Shown here: positions 50,970 to 52,253 of the stretch, one piece after another
How the letters are laid out: every line of letters starts with the position of its first letter
Numbering within the stretch: the first letter of the stretch is position 1
Assembly (NCBI GenBank): GCA_018334995.1
Contig: JAGXKW010000018.1
Location: 1-52,253 of the forward strand
Source of the DNA: Wenzhouxiangellaceae bacterium
Lineage (GTDB): Bacteria > Pseudomonadota > Gammaproteobacteria > Xanthomonadales > Wenzhouxiangellaceae
Direction: 5' to 3'
DNA length: 52,253 bases
Position numbers and translations under genes: made by a program
Notes under the pieces: generated by a model
What the model was told of the DNA's origin: nothing
The model's input: only the letters and a program-made list of their open reading frames with translations
Databases searched by the model: none

Positions 50970-52196
50970 ATGGCCGACGATATTGCCCCCGAACTGGCGC
51001 AGCAGGCCCGGCGCCAGTTGCATCATCCGGAACTGGCCGCGACCCTGCGCGAACAACTCGGCCCGGGCGCGGCAGCCGATCCCGACGCGCGCGTCGATAC
51101 CGCGCTGCATCCTTCCTGCCAGATGCTGGCCCATTCGCTGCGCGCGCACCGCGACGCGGCGGCGGCGGTGAGCCAGTATTTCGGCATCGCGCTGCAGCAG
51201 TATCACGCCGCGGTCGCGGTCGTCGACAGGCTGGAACGAACCTGCCCGGCGCCGAGGATTCTCGATTTCGCATGCGGTTACGGACGGATGCTGAACCTGC
51301 TGATCCACCGGGTGCCGGCCGACCGGATCTGGGCCAGCGAGATCCAGCCCGGGGCCGTTTCGCACGTGGCCGAAAAATACGGCGTGCACGGCCTGCAGTC
51401 GACCGAACGGCCCGAGGATTTCGATCCCGACCAGCGCTTCGATCTGATCTGGGTCGCATCACTGTTTTCGCACCTGCCGCCGGGACTGTTCGAACGCTGG
51501 CTCGAGCGCCTGGCCGGGCTGCTCTCGCCCGAAGGCGTCCTGCTGTTCACGGTTCACGACAAGGCGCTGCTGCCGCCGGACATGAAACTGCCCGCATCCG
51601 GCGTGCTGTTCATCGAAGGCAGCGAGAACCAGGATCTGAGCACCGACATCTACGGCACGACCTTCGTCAACGAAGACTACGTGCGCGCCGCCGTCTCTTC
51701 GACGCTGGGTGAACGCCCCTGCCTGCGGCTGCCGCGGCTGATGAACTACGAACAGGACGCCTATCTCGTCGGCGGCGCACCGGAGCGCGGGCTGGACGCG
51801 TTCCGCGACGTGCCGCTGGGCCTGCGCGGATGGCTGGACGAACGCCGCATCGACGCCGACGGCACGCTCCGGCTTTCGGGCTGGGCGGCGGCCATGGACG
51901 ACGACGCCCCGGTGCGGGTGGAAATCACGCTGGACGGGGAACCGCAGCCGGTAACCACCGGCGAAGCGCGCCCGCGCGTAGCCGAAGTGCTGGGCAAGCC
52001 GGGGTTGAGCCACTGCGGCTGGTCGGCAGCCGTTCCGCTTCCGCGCGATCGAAGCGAAACCTACCTTCGAATCATCGCCCGCGACGATTGTCGCGACGAT
52101 CGTCGTGGCAATCGTCGTGGCAATCGTCGCGGCAATCGTCGCGACAATCGCGGCCAGCGCGCGCTGATCTTCGCCGGGGCGCTGGACATCGCGTAA
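50970..52196 (+). CDS. SAM-dependent methyltransferase with an extra C-terminal beta domain and tandem-repeat tail
   Basis: 408 residues from ATG 50970. The core matches the divergent neighbour: ILDFACGYGRMLNLLI, FDLIWVASLFSHLPPGLFERWL, GVLLFTVHDKALLP, IYGTTFVNEDYV. After about residue 285 an added domain begins (LRGWLDERRIDADGTLRLSGWAA, VRVEITLDGEPQPV), a beta-sandwich-like module I have seen on sugar-modifying enzymes. Residues 372-395 are encoded by six 12-nt repeats and read (G/D)NRR repeatedly; then GQRALIFAGALDIA closes the protein. Frame is open upstream to 50727 but overlaps the divergent gene. The 110-bp shared spacer should hold both promoters. Confidence 0.83.
   Translation: MADDIAPELAQQARRQLHHPELAATLREQLGPGAAADPDARVDTALHPSCQMLAHSLRAHRDAAAAVSQYFGIALQQYHAAVAVVDRLERTCPAPRILDFACGYGRMLNLLIHRVPADRIWASEIQPGAVSHVAEKYGVHGLQSTERPEDFDPDQRFDLIWVASLFSHLPPGLFERWLERLAGLLSPEGVLLFTVHDKALLPPDMKLPASGVLFIEGSENQDLSTDIYGTTFVNEDYVRAAVSSTLGERPCLRLPRLMNYEQDAYLVGGAPERGLDAFRDVPLGLRGWLDERRIDADGTLRLSGWAAAMDDDAPVRVEITLDGEPQPVTTGEARPRVAEVLGKPGLSHCGWSAAVPLPRDRSETYLRIIARDDCRDDRRGNRRGNRRGNRRDNRGQRALIFAGALDIA
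52083..52154 (+). repeat. six 12-bp tandem repeats inside the methyltransferase gene
   Basis: Units: GACGATTGTCGC, GACGATCGTCGT, GGCAATCGTCGT, GGCAATCGTCGC, GGCAATCGTCGC, GACAATCGCGGC. They keep the reading frame (12 nt = 4 codons, mostly Gly-Asn-Arg-Arg), so gain or loss of units changes length without a frameshift. Confidence 0.85.
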
Positions 52197-52253
52197 CCGA
52201 AACGCATCCCCGGTTTCGGGAAGCGAACTCGCACGAGCCGGCCGTCCTCTTCC

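Noticed and set aside
52083..52154. CRISPR or integron-like repeats
   Set aside because: Contiguous 12-nt units in frame within a gene; simple tandem expansion explains them.

Overview
The window is GC-rich chromosomal DNA from a gammaproteobacterium, most likely of the Lysobacterales (Xanthomonadales) or a close relative. Three things point there: an arginine cluster of the Xanthomonas type (acetylornithine carbamoyltransferase, argG, acetylcitrulline deacetylase, a kinase/acetyltransferase fusion, argC, argH); the block groES-groEL / cutA-dsbD-tlpA-aroQ-accB-accC-prmA; and pcm next to tolC. The lineage is inferred from gene content. It is ordinary core chromosome with a few accessory islands. 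I see no rRNA, tRNA, CRISPR, prophage or transposase.

Layout. 1-3108 (minus): an ABC exporter-type pair with a DUF3299 protein and the start of an S9 peptidase, possibly a zinc system. 3333-4697: a sodium symporter. 4705-8594 (minus): a tight operon of amidohydrolase, AmpD-like amidase and HyuA-like hydantoinase/oxoprolinase. 8954-10202 (minus): an ECF sigma factor and a DUF3379 protein. 10536-12608: pcm-like gene and tolC. 12637-17301: envelope genes waaA, lpxL and an O-antigen-ligase/glycosyltransferase fusion. 17255-23697 (minus): a probable operon of SLC13 transporter, amidoligase, class I glutaminase-like hydrolase, glnE and a CHCC zinc protein. 23964-31512 (minus): the arginine operon with its leader. 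31798-33782: hflKC. 34072-39399: an unknown membrane protein, a tricorn-type protease and a dienelactone hydrolase with a truncated tandem copy beside it. 39997-42039: groESL. 42469-49733: cutA to prmA. 49927-52196: two divergent related methyltransferases.

The most notable regulatory feature is upstream of the arginine operon. A 25-codon reading frame with the stretch Arg-Gln-Arg-Arg-Arg-Asp-Gly-Arg is followed by segments that can pair as 1:2, 2:3 and 3:4, and 3:4 is an intrinsic terminator with a U tail ending 13 nt before the first structural gene. This is the full layout of classical ribosome-stalling attenuation, here apparently sensing arginyl-tRNA.

The second theme is non-coding. Many intergenic gaps hold short, unrelated-looking repeat arrays built from 9-12 nt units (CTTCGTG, CAGATT, CGCGGAT, CGCAGAG types), often as inverted pairs, plus larger palindromic elements of the AGGGTG...GCGCAGCG... 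type. They fill the long gaps inside the arginine cluster, and one sits at the breakpoint of the truncated hydrolase copy. No gene in the window explains them.
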